In this document: positions 1 through 6,921 of the stretch, in pieces
How the letters are laid out: each line of letters opens with the position of its first letter
Position numbering within the stretch: position 1 is the stretch's first letter
Assembly (NCBI GenBank): GCA_904397185.1
Contig: CAJFOL010000030.1
Coordinates: 1-34,396 of the forward strand
Source of the DNA: an uncultured Clostridia bacterium
Lineage (GTDB): Bacteria; Bacillota; Clostridia; Christensenellales; UBA1242
Direction of reading: 5' to 3'
Length of the DNA: 34,396 nucleotides
Position numbers and translations under genes: made by a program
Notes under the pieces: model-generated
Told to the model about the DNA's origin: nothing
The model's database searches: none
Seen by the model: only the letters and a program-made list of their open reading frames with translations

Positions 1-61
1 CTATCATGCCTACAATCTGAAGACATTCGAGTGCTATCCCCGCTATTGTTTCTACTTCCAT
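1..61 (-). CDS. Unidentified gene, 5' end only (truncated by window edge)
   Basis: The first 20 codons of a minus-strand gene are visible and start MEVETIAGIALECLQIVGMI. The ATG at 61-59 is preceded by AAGGAG with 4 nt spacing, a convincing ribosome binding site. The visible residues are acidic at the start and then hydrophobic (IAGIAL, LQIVGMI), so this may be a membrane segment or an amphipathic helix. Too little is present to assign a family, and the rest lies to the left of the window. Confidence 0.55.
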   Translation of the reverse strand, partial: MEVETIAGIALECLQIVGMI

Positions 62-156
62 ATTTGCTCCTTTTTCGTTAATTTTGTATATCAAATGTAT
101 ATCATTTATACTACAAATTTGTGTTTTACGAAGAGATATCAAGGTTTTAACACAAC

Positions 157-189
157 AAAAAATGCCTAAACACTTTTTGGTTTTAAGCA
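157..189 (-). terminator. Possible weak intrinsic terminator
   Basis: On the minus strand TGCTTAAA pairs with TTTAGGCA (one G-U pair), followed directly by six T. The stem is about 8 bp and AT-rich. It could end leftward transcripts before the gene at 1-61, but lies 550 nt beyond the nearest upstream gene. Confidence 0.3.
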
Positions 190-280
190 CCCTGCACTTC
201 ACTTTATTTATACTCTTATAAACTATAAATCTGAAAACAATAACGGCAAACAACCTCTTCAATAGATTAATAGAATTTTT

Positions 281-370
281 GAGGTATAAGGTATTAAGGT
301 TTTTTGAAACTAAACTGAAAACAGCCTTTTCATTTTATAAAATTTTCGAGGTATGAGGATTAAGGTTTTG
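281..370 (+). repeat. Short imperfect direct repeat, two copies
   Basis: The motif GAGGTATAAGGTATTAAGG at 281 recurs as GAGGTATGAGGATTAAGG at 348, each followed by a TTTT run. A third GAGGTAT starts at 370. The function is unknown; it could be remnants of duplicated sequence in a non-coding stretch. Confidence 0.45.
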
Positions 371-739
371 AGGTATTTCCCCTTAGTTTAAAATATAATG
401 TCTAATCAATAACAAAAGATAAAAGTCTAGATAATAAGTCTCTATATAACTCTATTATAAAAAAGATATAAAAGATATATTTGTCGAGAATATTTATGTA
501 AAAATATCCATTGTAAACAATAATAACTGTGTTTATTTTTATTTCATAAAAACAGGATACCCCCTACTATTGAAAAACATCAAAGCACTAACCCTATCAA
601 TAAAAAACTAACTGGCAAGGTAAACCTAATTGAACTACAAAACTACCAAGATATAGCATTTAATCTAGCGATGCAAATAAAATTCGTAAAATAAAAAATA
701 TAATATTACTGGCAAAAAAGTCTACTTAAGTCACAAACA

Positions 740-1345
740 TTACAAGACTCTGTTAGTCAATAAAAATGAATAATTCTTTAGTTCTTTCCTTAGTAACTTA
801 TAATTGGGTAAAAATTTCTCTACTAAAGACCAAAATTGCTTTGAGTGATTAAATTCTTTACTATGGCAAAGTTCATGTGTGATAACATATTCACACAACT
901 GTATAGGTAAGATTAAAATTTTCCAGTTTAATCTCATATTTTTATTGTTATCAAGATACCCCCAAACTCTTTTTGAGTTAGTTAGATTTAATGATTTATA
1001 ATATAGTTTATATTTATTTGACAATCGTTCTACAATTGGACTTAGATATTTTTCAAATGCCTCTGCATAAAATTTTTCTTTCTTCCCGCTATATTCTATT
1101 TCTTTACCAAATAAATAGACATAAGACTTAAAATCATACTCCTCTTTCTTCAAACACATTTCTTTGACCTTATCTAATTGTCTGTTGATCCATTTTTGCT
1201 TTGAAACTATAAATTCCTGTATCTTTTCATTAGATAAATTCTTTGGTGCTTTAACCACGAGTTGTCCATTATCTGTTACTTTTAAACTTAAATTTTTATA
1301 TCTCCCTTTATATAGTTTAATATCAATAAAATTTAAAATATTCAT
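740..1345 (-). CDS. YgjP/DUF45-type zinc metallopeptidase
   Basis: This is a probable zinc-dependent peptidase of the YgjP (WLM/DUF45) group, related to SprT/M48 proteins. The signature is near the C-terminus: VITHELCHSKEFNHSKQFW, where the two His and the Glu of HELCH and the later His are the expected zinc ligands and catalytic base. The N-terminal half (KNLSLKV, VVKAPK, WINRQL) matches the usual fold of this family. The frame opens with a TTG at 1363, but that codon lies upstream of a clean promoter -10 box (1353-1358), so the ATG at 1345 (MNILNFIDIKLY, 201 aa) is the more likely start. No Shine-Dalgarno sequence precedes it, suggesting a leaderless mRNA. The gene is divergent from the PadR-like gene. 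Its substrate is unknown. Confidence 0.85.
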   Translation of the reverse strand: MNILNFIDIKLYKGRYKNLSLKVTDNGQLVVKAPKNLSNEKIQEFIVSKQKWINRQLDKVKEMCLKKEEYDFKSYVYLFGKEIEYSGKKEKFYAEAFEKYLSPIVERLSNKYKLYYKSLNLTNSKRVWGYLDNNKNMRLNWKILILPIQLCEYVITHELCHSKEFNHSKQFWSLVEKFLPNYKLLRKELKNYSFLLTNRVL

Positions 1346-1352
1346 AATCTTT

Positions 1353-1381
1353 ATTATACACAATTACCCTAAATATCGCAA
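1353..1381 (-). promoter_or_regulatory. Sigma-A-type promoter of the YgjP-like gene
   Basis: TTGCGA at 1376-1381 and TATAAT at 1353-1358 are separated by 17 nt. Only 7 nt lie between the -10 box and ATG 1345, so transcription would start at or next to the start codon. Confidence 0.7.
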
Positions 1382-1412
1382 AAGTTTTTATATCATTTCA
1401 CAAAAATTTTCG

Positions 1413-1433
1413 CTAGTATGCATTGCATACTAG
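1413..1433. repeat. Perfect 21-bp palindrome between divergent genes
   Basis: Arms CTAGTATGCA (1413-1422) and TGCATACTAG (1424-1433) are perfect inverted repeats around one T. It lies between the divergent promoters (1353-1381 and 1467-1495), a position suited to an operator shared by both genes. A related palindrome with the same TGCA-N-TGCA core sits at 8155-8177, so it could instead be a dispersed palindromic repeat. Confidence 0.7.
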
Positions 1434-1466
1434 TTTTATGTTTTTATAAAAATTAATCAAAATTTG

Positions 1467-1495
1467 TTGACTAAACATTAATATTAGATTATAAT
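1467..1495 (+). promoter_or_regulatory. Sigma-A promoter of the PadR-like gene with overlapping palindrome
   Basis: TTGACT (1467-1472) and TATAAT (1490-1495) are 17 nt apart. The -10 box lies within the 12-bp perfect palindrome AGATTATAATCT (1486-1497), a candidate operator for autoregulation by the PadR domain. A ribosome binding site (AGAGG) follows at 1502-1506, before ATG 1514. Confidence 0.75.
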
Positions 1496-1513
1496 CTTCT
1501 TAGAGGTAAAAAT

Positions 1514-3349
1514 ATGGATCTTTATGCAAAAGGACAACTTTCTTTTTTGATACTAACCTGCTTACTAGAGCGTGATTTTTATGGGTTAGATTTAATTAGC
1601 GAAATATATAATAAATCCAATGGGAGAATTGAACTTAAAAAACCTAGTGTTTATTCAAATCTTACTAGGATGGAAAAACAAGGATATGTTTCATCTTATT
1701 TGAAAAATAGTGAATTAGGACCAAATAGAAAATATTACTCTGTTACAGAACGTGGAAGGTCATTCTATCAAGACTTGAAAGATTATTTTGACAGAAATAA
1801 TATTGACGTTTTTAAAGACTTCAAAGATTTTGAAGCCAACTCTTCTAACACAGTTAATATAAATGAAACAAATGCTCAATATAACAATGTTAATTATTTT
1901 GCTCAGTCTCATACTGATGAATCTAGTGTAGACAATGAGCAGTTGCAAGACGATAGCCAACAAAGTGGCAATAAAAATATTGATACAGAAGAAAACGATT
2001 ACTTTGATTTCTCAGGGCTGGATGAACAATCACCAGAAGTTAAGCAAGATGATAATATAAACAAGAATGTTACTCAACAAAGTTTATCAAATGAAGATGT
2101 CCAACAAACTGAAACTGTAAATGGCAATACTTTTCAAACAAATACATATTCTATAAAATCATTACTAACTACAACCAATATAAATAGTTACGATAAAAAT
2201 GATTTTGTCAATAAAGTAAATGTCGAAGACAATAAAATACAACCTCAACAATCAGTTACGGATAACAGTAATACAGAAACCACTACTAAAAAAGATGATG
2301 CGGTTTTCTTAAATAACAAAGACGTTGAAGAGTATAATAAAAGACTTTATGACATATCCAAAGACATTAACCGTTACAAGAGAAAGAAAAGTTTTGCAGA
2401 GGACCAAATCGCTTTTCAAGTTGATAATTCTTCCCCTATTAGTGAGGCTAATGAACGGAAAAGAACTAACATTGAAGACTTTAAAAACTCAATACTTGAA
2501 AACAAAGGTAAAGTAGATAGTTACGACTATTCAAAGCAAATGGCCTATCGATTCAATAAAGAAAATCGGACATATCAAGATGTCCTTAATGGCAATAGTC
2601 AAAAGAAAGAAGAAAAACCTGATGATGGTAAATTTATCACTGGTAGATTAGATGTAAGTCAAGTAGAACATGCTCGTAAAATTGAACCACCAAGGTTAAA
2701 AATAATCACTGAAAATTCCAATCGTGATAATTATAATATGCCAGCACCAAAACGGGATAAATCTATAGACCCATCACACAAAGAAATCTTATCTAGACTT
2801 TACTCGAAAACAAAAAATTCTGGCAATGATGAAATCCGTGATGATGCAATTTATGACTACAACGACTTGAAAGATTTTTACGATGACCAAAACATTTCAT
2901 TTAGTGAGTACCAAAAGCCAGCAGAAAGAGTTGAACATAACACAAACAAGTTATATCTTATAATATCAGTCGTCACCTTCTTAGTGTCAAGCATTTGCTC
3001 AGCCATTCTATATGGAATATTAGCAGGCTCAAACCTAATCAACAATTCAACAAATTTCTTATATATATTATTACCTTCACTGCTTATTATAGATATTTTA
3101 GTCACATTCTATAATTATAAAAAATATAAAAGTTGGATGCCAAAACCTATTCTACAACAATGGAAAATATGGTGCATTGCTCTTTTAATTTCAGCAGTAG
3201 TAGTTGGGCTAAACTTTATTTGCGGATTAACTCCAGCAAGATTCTCAGAGTTTGCAACAACTACATTTCTTCCGATAATACTTTCATTTATTATTTTCCC
3301 AATGAGATATTATATTAAAAGATTTTTACTTATAAAATACTGGAAATAA
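1514..3349 (+). CDS. PadR-family DNA-binding protein with C-terminal transmembrane domain
   Basis: Residues about 1-95 are a PadR-type winged helix: the pattern from LSFLILTCLLERDFYGLDLI through KKPSVYSNLTRMEKQGYVSS to NRKYYSVTERG is typical. Residues about 110-240 are a polar linker rich in N, Q, D and S. Residues about 260-470 are charged, with basic patches (NRYKRKKSF). The C-terminus holds four predicted membrane helices at about 480-503, 515-535, 552-572 and 583-603. Ordinary PadR proteins are about 110-200 aa and soluble; this one is 611 aa. I infer a membrane-bound one-component regulator, analogous in layout to ToxR/CadC-type proteins but with the DNA-binding domain from PadR. The signal and target genes are unknown. 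It is the only confident plus-strand gene here and probably regulates itself, because palindromes occupy its promoter. A bidirectional terminator follows at 3354-3415. Confidence 0.8.
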   Translation: MDLYAKGQLSFLILTCLLERDFYGLDLISEIYNKSNGRIELKKPSVYSNLTRMEKQGYVSSYLKNSELGPNRKYYSVTERGRSFYQDLKDYFDRNNIDVFKDFKDFEANSSNTVNINETNAQYNNVNYFAQSHTDESSVDNEQLQDDSQQSGNKNIDTEENDYFDFSGLDEQSPEVKQDDNINKNVTQQSLSNEDVQQTETVNGNTFQTNTYSIKSLLTTTNINSYDKNDFVNKVNVEDNKIQPQQSVTDNSNTETTTKKDDAVFLNNKDVEEYNKRLYDISKDINRYKRKKSFAEDQIAFQVDNSSPISEANERKRTNIEDFKNSILENKGKVDSYDYSKQMAYRFNKENRTYQDVLNGNSQKKEEKPDDGKFITGRLDVSQVEHARKIEPPRLKIITENSNRDNYNMPAPKRDKSIDPSHKEILSRLYSKTKNSGNDEIRDDAIYDYNDLKDFYDDQNISFSEYQKPAERVEHNTNKLYLIISVVTFLVSSICSAILYGILAGSNLINNSTNFLYILLPSLLIIDILVTFYNYKKYKSWMPKPILQQWKIWCIALLISAVVVGLNFICGLTPARFSEFATTTFLPIILSFIIFPMRYYIKRFLLIKYWK

Positions 3350-3353
3350 TCGC

Positions 3354-3415
3354 AAAAAAGACCGAATAAAAAATTAAGTAAACATAATTTAAGTTTGCAA
3401 TAATCGGTCTTTTTT
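3354..3415. terminator. Bidirectional intrinsic terminator between convergent genes
   Basis: AAAAAAGACCGA (3354-3365) and TCGGTCTTTTTT (3404-3415) pair over 12 bp, giving a T-run on both strands. It ends the PadR-like gene (+) and the exporter gene at 3436 (-). The loop is long (38 nt). Confidence 0.85.
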
Positions 3416-3435
3416 AATTTCCAATTCTTAGTTAT

Positions 3436-4050
3436 TTAATTATGTCTCTTTATTTTAAACATAGAGAATAATAAATCACCTAACATAAATACAATTAAAA
3501 TAATAAGTGAAATTATAAAAATATAAGATACAGAGTTTTGAAAAACGGTACATAGTAATGTAATTGCTAGCGAAGATATCAATGCCCCTATTGTGATTGA
3601 TATAAAGGCATAGTGTATATTCAGATTTGAAAGTCCAGCAATTAAACTACCCGTCCAAACACCTGTAAGAGGTAATGGAACTGCAACCAGAGCGGTTAAT
3701 GCTACATATTTTTTAAATTCTGATGTTTGCTTTTGAATTGCTTGACCTTTAAATTTATACTTTTGTAAAAATTTATTTATCACAAACCCTGTCGTTTTTT
3801 GTTTAAGTTTTCTTATAATTAATATTATCAAGTAACAAGGTATAATTGAGCCAAAAAACGATAATAAAAATGCTGTCAAAGGTTGTAGTGCATTATCGCT
3901 CCAAATCGCAGTATTCATTGCAAGTGGTATTGATATTTTACTTTCAAGAGTTGGACACATCGCTACTAAAATCACAGCAAGCCATACACAATTTGAAAAG
4001 TTTTCACCTATAAATCCTATAAAGTTATCCATATTATATTTTATTAGCAA
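3436..4050 (-). CDS. Small multidrug-export-family membrane protein (COG2426-like)
   Basis: An integral membrane protein of about 200 aa with four to five hydrophobic segments. The segment FKKYVALTALVAVPLPLTGVW followed by TGSLIAGL, and the early PTLESKISIPLAM, resemble the small multi-drug export protein family (Pfam Sm_multidrug_ex). The transported substrate is not established for the family, so 'multidrug' should be taken as a label. The frame can start at TTG 4050 or ATG 4032 (MDNFIGFIGENF); neither has a clear Shine-Dalgarno sequence. The ATG gives the more natural N-terminus. The gene stands alone: it shares the terminator at 3354-3415 with the convergent PadR-like gene and lies downstream of the repeat-bearing stretch 4051-4303. 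Confidence 0.75.
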   Translation of the reverse strand: MLIKYNMDNFIGFIGENFSNCVWLAVILVAMCPTLESKISIPLAMNTAIWSDNALQPLTAFLLSFFGSIIPCYLIILIIRKLKQKTTGFVINKFLQKYKFKGQAIQKQTSEFKKYVALTALVAVPLPLTGVWTGSLIAGLSNLNIHYAFISITIGALISSLAITLLCTVFQNSVSYIFIISLIILIVFMLGDLLFSMFKIKRHN

Positions 4051-4163
4051 TTAATAAACATATGACTAAGAAAATGTTAATTATTTTATATGAATCTACT
4101 TAATTTAAATTATATTATCGGAAGCCGAACTTGCTTGCAAGAGTGAGGATTATGGTCATACAT

Positions 4164-4246
4164 ACTATGTGATGAGTGTGTGAAGCAGACAAATTCGCTA
4201 GAATTTATTAAAATTTTATGCTAATTAAATTTTATCATCACATAGT
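4164..4246. repeat. 83-nt segment bounded by 12-bp inverted repeats
   Basis: ACTATGTGATGA (4164-4175) and TCATCACATAGT (4235-4246) are perfect inverted repeats 59 nt apart. The segment overlaps repeat copy A (4190-4253). AAGCAGACA also occurs twice, at 4183-4191 and 4252-4260. The layout is MITE-like, but I see no clear target-site duplication. Confidence 0.5.
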
Positions 4247-4253
4247 TTATAAA
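4190..4253 (+). repeat. 64-nt dispersed multi-palindromic repeat, copy A
   Basis: This sequence recurs on the opposite strand at 11495-11558 with 59 of 64 identical positions. It contains AAATTC/GAATTT arms around 4 nt and two further AAATTTTA-type palindromes, then a CATCACATAG tail. It lies between the exporter gene and the 3' end of rny. Confidence 0.85.
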
Positions 4254-4263
4254 GCAGACATGA

Positions 4264-4291
4264 AAAATGCACTCATAAATGAGTGCATTTT
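4264..4291 (-). terminator. Intrinsic terminator of rny
   Basis: AAAATGCACTCAT (4264-4276) and ATGAGTGCATTTT (4279-4291) form a 13-bp stem, with a T-run at the 3' end on the minus strand. It lies 12 nt beyond the rny stop codon. Confidence 0.85.
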
Positions 4292-4303
4292 AATTTATAT
4301 AGG

Positions 4304-5893
4304 TTATTTTGCTGTTTCGGTAACTCTACTCTCCCTAATAACAACAACTTTAATCTGTCCTGGATATTGCATTTCATTCTCGATACGTTTAGCGATATCC
4401 TTTGCCAAAACAAATGATTCATTGTCACTAACTTGGTCAGGTTTTACAATTATTCTAACCTCACGGCCTGCCTGAATTGCATAAGATTTTTCAACACCTT
4501 TAAAATCATTGCATATACTTTCAAGTTGTTCCAGTCTCTTGATATAATTCTCAAAACTTTCTCGTCTCGCACCAGGTCTTGAACTTGAAATTGCATCAGC
4601 AACTTGTACAATGACTGCCTCAACACTTTGGAATGGAACATCACCATGATGTGCTTGAATACAGTGAATTACAGCATCGGATTCTTTATATTTCTTCGCA
4701 AGGTCAACACCGATAGTCACGTGAGTCCCCTCAATTTCATGGTCAAGTGCTTTTCCTATATCATGTAATAATCCACCTCGTTTGGCTATTGCAACATTTG
4801 CTCCAAGTTCGGTAGCAAGAAGTCCAGCAATAATAGCGGTTTCAACACTGTGCTTTAAACAGTTTTGTCCATAACTTGTCCTGTACTTAAGCCTACCTAA
4901 AACTTTTACAAGTTCTGAGTTTAAATTGTAAATGCCAACATCATTACAAGCATTTTCACCCGCTTCTTTGATTGTCCTATCAACTTCTTTTGTCGCTTTA
5001 GCAACGACTTCTTCAATTCTTCCAGGATGAATTCTTCCATCAAGAATAAGTTTTTCAAGCGCAATTCTAGCAATTTCCCTACGAACTGGGTCAAAACTTG
5101 AAATTGTTATTGACTCTGGAGTGTCATCTACTATAAGTTCGACTCCTGTTGCACTTTCAATTGAACGAATATTTCGTCCTTCTCTACCAATAATCCTACC
5201 CTTCATGTCGTCACTAGGAAGAGCAACACTTGTAACTGTCGTCTCTGAAGTAAGATCAGTTGCACATTTTTGAATAGCAGTCACCACTATTTCTCGTGCA
5301 ATCTTGTCTGCATTATTTTTAGTTTCTTCTTCGACTCTCTTAATAATTGCACCAGCATCTTTTTTGGCTTCTTCGGTTACATTTTCAAGTAATATATCCT
5401 TTGCCTCTTTTTTTGTAAGCCCAGATATTTTCTCTAGTTTTTCTAACATTTGGTCTCGAATCTGCTCTTGTTCTTTTATCTTATCTTGCAAAACTATTTT
5501 AGTATTTTCTAGTTGAGACTTTTCGTTCTCTAGTTGTGTTGACTTTGTATCCAAAGTCGTTTCTTTTTTAGTGAGGTACTCTTCTCTTTGGTCAAGTCTT
5601 TCTTCTTGTTTTTGAAGTTCTCCACGTCTTTCTTTCACCTCATTATTGGCTTCATCCCTAATTTTTTGGGCTTCATCTTTAGCCTCAATAAGTGATTCTT
5701 TCTTTATGCTCTTTGCTTCTGCATACGCCTCTTCAATTATCTTTACAGCATTTGATTTACTTTTATCAAGTTTTTTGTTTATGACAATTTTATAAATTAT
5801 AGCCCCAAGTACTGCCCCAACAATCAAGGCAACTACTCCACTAACTACACCGGCGGTCACAGCAGCATCGCATAATATGCTTAAACTGCTCAT
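4304..5893 (-). CDS. rny: Ribonuclease Y
   Basis: RNase Y is a membrane-anchored endoribonuclease that starts mRNA decay in many Bacillota. The 529-aa length is typical. Visible in order are an N-terminal membrane helix (about 10-32, AGVVSGVVALIVGAVLGAII), a long charged coiled coil (about 35-190), a KH domain with GRIIGREGRNIRSIE (about 231-245), and an HD domain with KHSVETAIIAGLLA (about 348) and the metal-binding LLHDIGKALDHE (about 375-386). The ATG at 5893 follows AAAGGGG. The gene is a single transcription unit, with a consensus promoter at 5932-5960 and a terminator at 4264-4291. A short stem-loop is predicted at the very 5' end of its mRNA, which could matter for a gene whose product degrades RNA. 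Confidence 0.97.
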   Translation of the reverse strand: MSSLSILCDAAVTAGVVSGVVALIVGAVLGAIIYKIVINKKLDKSKSNAVKIIEEAYAEAKSIKKESLIEAKDEAQKIRDEANNEVKERRGELQKQEERLDQREEYLTKKETTLDTKSTQLENEKSQLENTKIVLQDKIKEQEQIRDQMLEKLEKISGLTKKEAKDILLENVTEEAKKDAGAIIKRVEEETKNNADKIAREIVVTAIQKCATDLTSETTVTSVALPSDDMKGRIIGREGRNIRSIESATGVELIVDDTPESITISSFDPVRREIARIALEKLILDGRIHPGRIEEVVAKATKEVDRTIKEAGENACNDVGIYNLNSELVKVLGRLKYRTSYGQNCLKHSVETAIIAGLLATELGANVAIAKRGGLLHDIGKALDHEIEGTHVTIGVDLAKKYKESDAVIHCIQAHHGDVPFQSVEAVIVQVADAISSSRPGARRESFENYIKRLEQLESICNDFKGVEKSYAIQAGREVRIIVKPDQVSDNESFVLAKDIAKRIENEMQYPGQIKVVVIRESRVTETAK

Positions 5894-5910
5894 TTCTTGT
5901 CCCCTTTTAA

Positions 5911-5926
5911 TGGTATAATACTACCA
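5911..5926 (-). promoter_or_regulatory. Predicted 5'-terminal stem-loop of rny mRNA
   Basis: TGGTA and TACCA flank GTATTA. With the promoter at 5932-5960, transcription should start near 5925, so the hairpin would occupy the extreme 5' end, just upstream of the AAAGGGG ribosome binding site. It may affect stability or translation of rny mRNA. Confidence 0.5.
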
Positions 5927-5931
5927 TAATA

Positions 5932-5960
5932 ATTATACATGATAAAAGAATATATGTCAA
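5932..5960 (-). promoter_or_regulatory. Consensus sigma-A promoter of rny
   Basis: TTGACA (5955-5960), a 17-nt spacer and TATAAT (5932-5937), with TG directly before the -10 box. This matches the consensus fully. Confidence 0.9.
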
Positions 5961-6075
5961 ATAAATCAATAAGAAAAATTTAGTAAATTTAAATTTTAAA
6001 GTATCGAGTTTTATTATTAGTCTATAACCCTAATTTTTTCAGTATCGATTTTCTGCAGCAGAAAAAAATTATTAT

Positions 6076-6882
6076 CTATAAAATTTTTATTTCCTCCATA
6101 TCATTTGGGACATAGACTTTTCTATTAAAATAATCTTTTGCTTCATCTAAATATAGTTCTTGTCTTTGATCTCCATGAGTGTCTTCTGTATGATAAAGTA
6201 TTAGATTTTTAATGTTGAGTTTATTCATAACCTCGCTAACACTCTTTGTTGTAGAATGATTCTTTTCATATGCATGAAAAATGTTTTCTTCTTTTTCAAG
6301 GCAAAATGCTTCGTGAGTTACATAATCATAATTTTTAATTTTTTCATACAAAACAGGATTTAAGGTTTCATCGCCAAGGAAAGCAAAGGTTTTATTGGAT
6401 AAAACACATTCAAAACCAAACTGTTTTGTACCCCTTGCCATTATGTCAAAAAATGCGTAGTCAACACCATTTATGGAATACCTATCGTTATCGTTTAAAA
6501 TATGAAAATTAAAGTGCGAATATATAATATCCATGAGGCTACTTGGCAAAATATATTTTGCTATCTCCTTAATCGATTGATAGACAACATCGTTGCAATA
6601 TATATTTATTTTTTCAATATCATTTTTGCCTTTTAAATACTGGCTAATTTTCTTAAAATACCAAAACAGTCCAAGTATATGGTCTGTGTGAGAGTGAGAA
6701 ATAAAAATATGTTTTATCATGCGATAATCAATCTCAGCAAGTCCTAATCTCTTTATAATTTCAATACTCCCACCAGTGTCTACTAAAAAATCACCTTTTT
6801 CATTTTGAATAACAAAACAAGTATTATATAAATCCATCGTTCCGCCATTCCCAACACCTAAAAATACAAGTTTAGTTTTCAT
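6076..6882 (-). CDS. Metallo-beta-lactamase-fold hydrolase (RNase Z-like group)
   Basis: A 268-aa MBL-fold hydrolase. The metal-binding motif HSHTDH is at residues 63-68. The downstream parts FLGDETLNP and THEAFC fit the third and fourth metal-site regions, and ILYHTEDTHGD near the C-terminus carries the last His. The LVFLGVGNGGTMDLYNT start resembles the tRNase Z/arylsulfatase branch. The exosite insert that would mark a true RNase Z is not obvious, so the substrate is left open. Start ATG 6882 follows GAGGGT. It lies downstream of tgt (about 40 nt) and is probably cotranscribed, in the place often occupied by yajC in queA-tgt clusters. I see no convincing terminator after it, only AT-rich sequence with a T-run-free palindrome near 6044-6060. 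Confidence 0.8.
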   Translation of the reverse strand: MKTKLVFLGVGNGGTMDLYNTCFVIQNEKGDFLVDTGGSIEIIKRLGLAEIDYRMIKHIFISHSHTDHILGLFWYFKKISQYLKGKNDIEKINIYCNDVVYQSIKEIAKYILPSSLMDIIYSHFNFHILNDNDRYSINGVDYAFFDIMARGTKQFGFECVLSNKTFAFLGDETLNPVLYEKIKNYDYVTHEAFCLEKEENIFHAYEKNHSTTKSVSEVMNKLNIKNLILYHTEDTHGDQRQELYLDEAKDYFNRKVYVPNDMEEIKIL

Positions 6883-6921
6883 ATTACCCTCATAACAAAA
6901 AAAGTCTAAACAAATTAATCA

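Larger units (their letters stand above)
62..739. other. Gene-poor interval, about 680 nt
   Basis: I see no convincing gene here. The stretch is very AT-rich. It holds a possible minus-strand terminator at 157-189, an imperfectly repeated GAGGTAT(A/G)AGG...TTAAGGTTTT motif at 281-306 and 348-370, and a 54-codon open frame without ATG or ribosome binding site at 527-691 (+) whose last half reads like protein. It separates the truncated gene at the left edge from the 3' end of the YgjP-like gene. No tRNA or recognisable riboswitch was found. Confidence 0.5.

Noticed and set aside
740..1363. TTG 1363 as start of the YgjP-like gene
   Set aside because: It lies upstream of a clean -10 box that should drive the gene, has no properly spaced ribosome binding site, and the added residues do not match the family.
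4033..4038. TATAAT directly before ATG 4032 as a promoter for the exporter gene
   Set aside because: The -10 box touches the start codon, so transcription would begin inside the gene, and no good -35 box lies 16-18 nt upstream.
6044..6060. Palindrome TTTTCTGC/GCAGAAAA after the MBL gene as a terminator
   Set aside because: Only one base separates the arms and no T-run follows on the minus strand.
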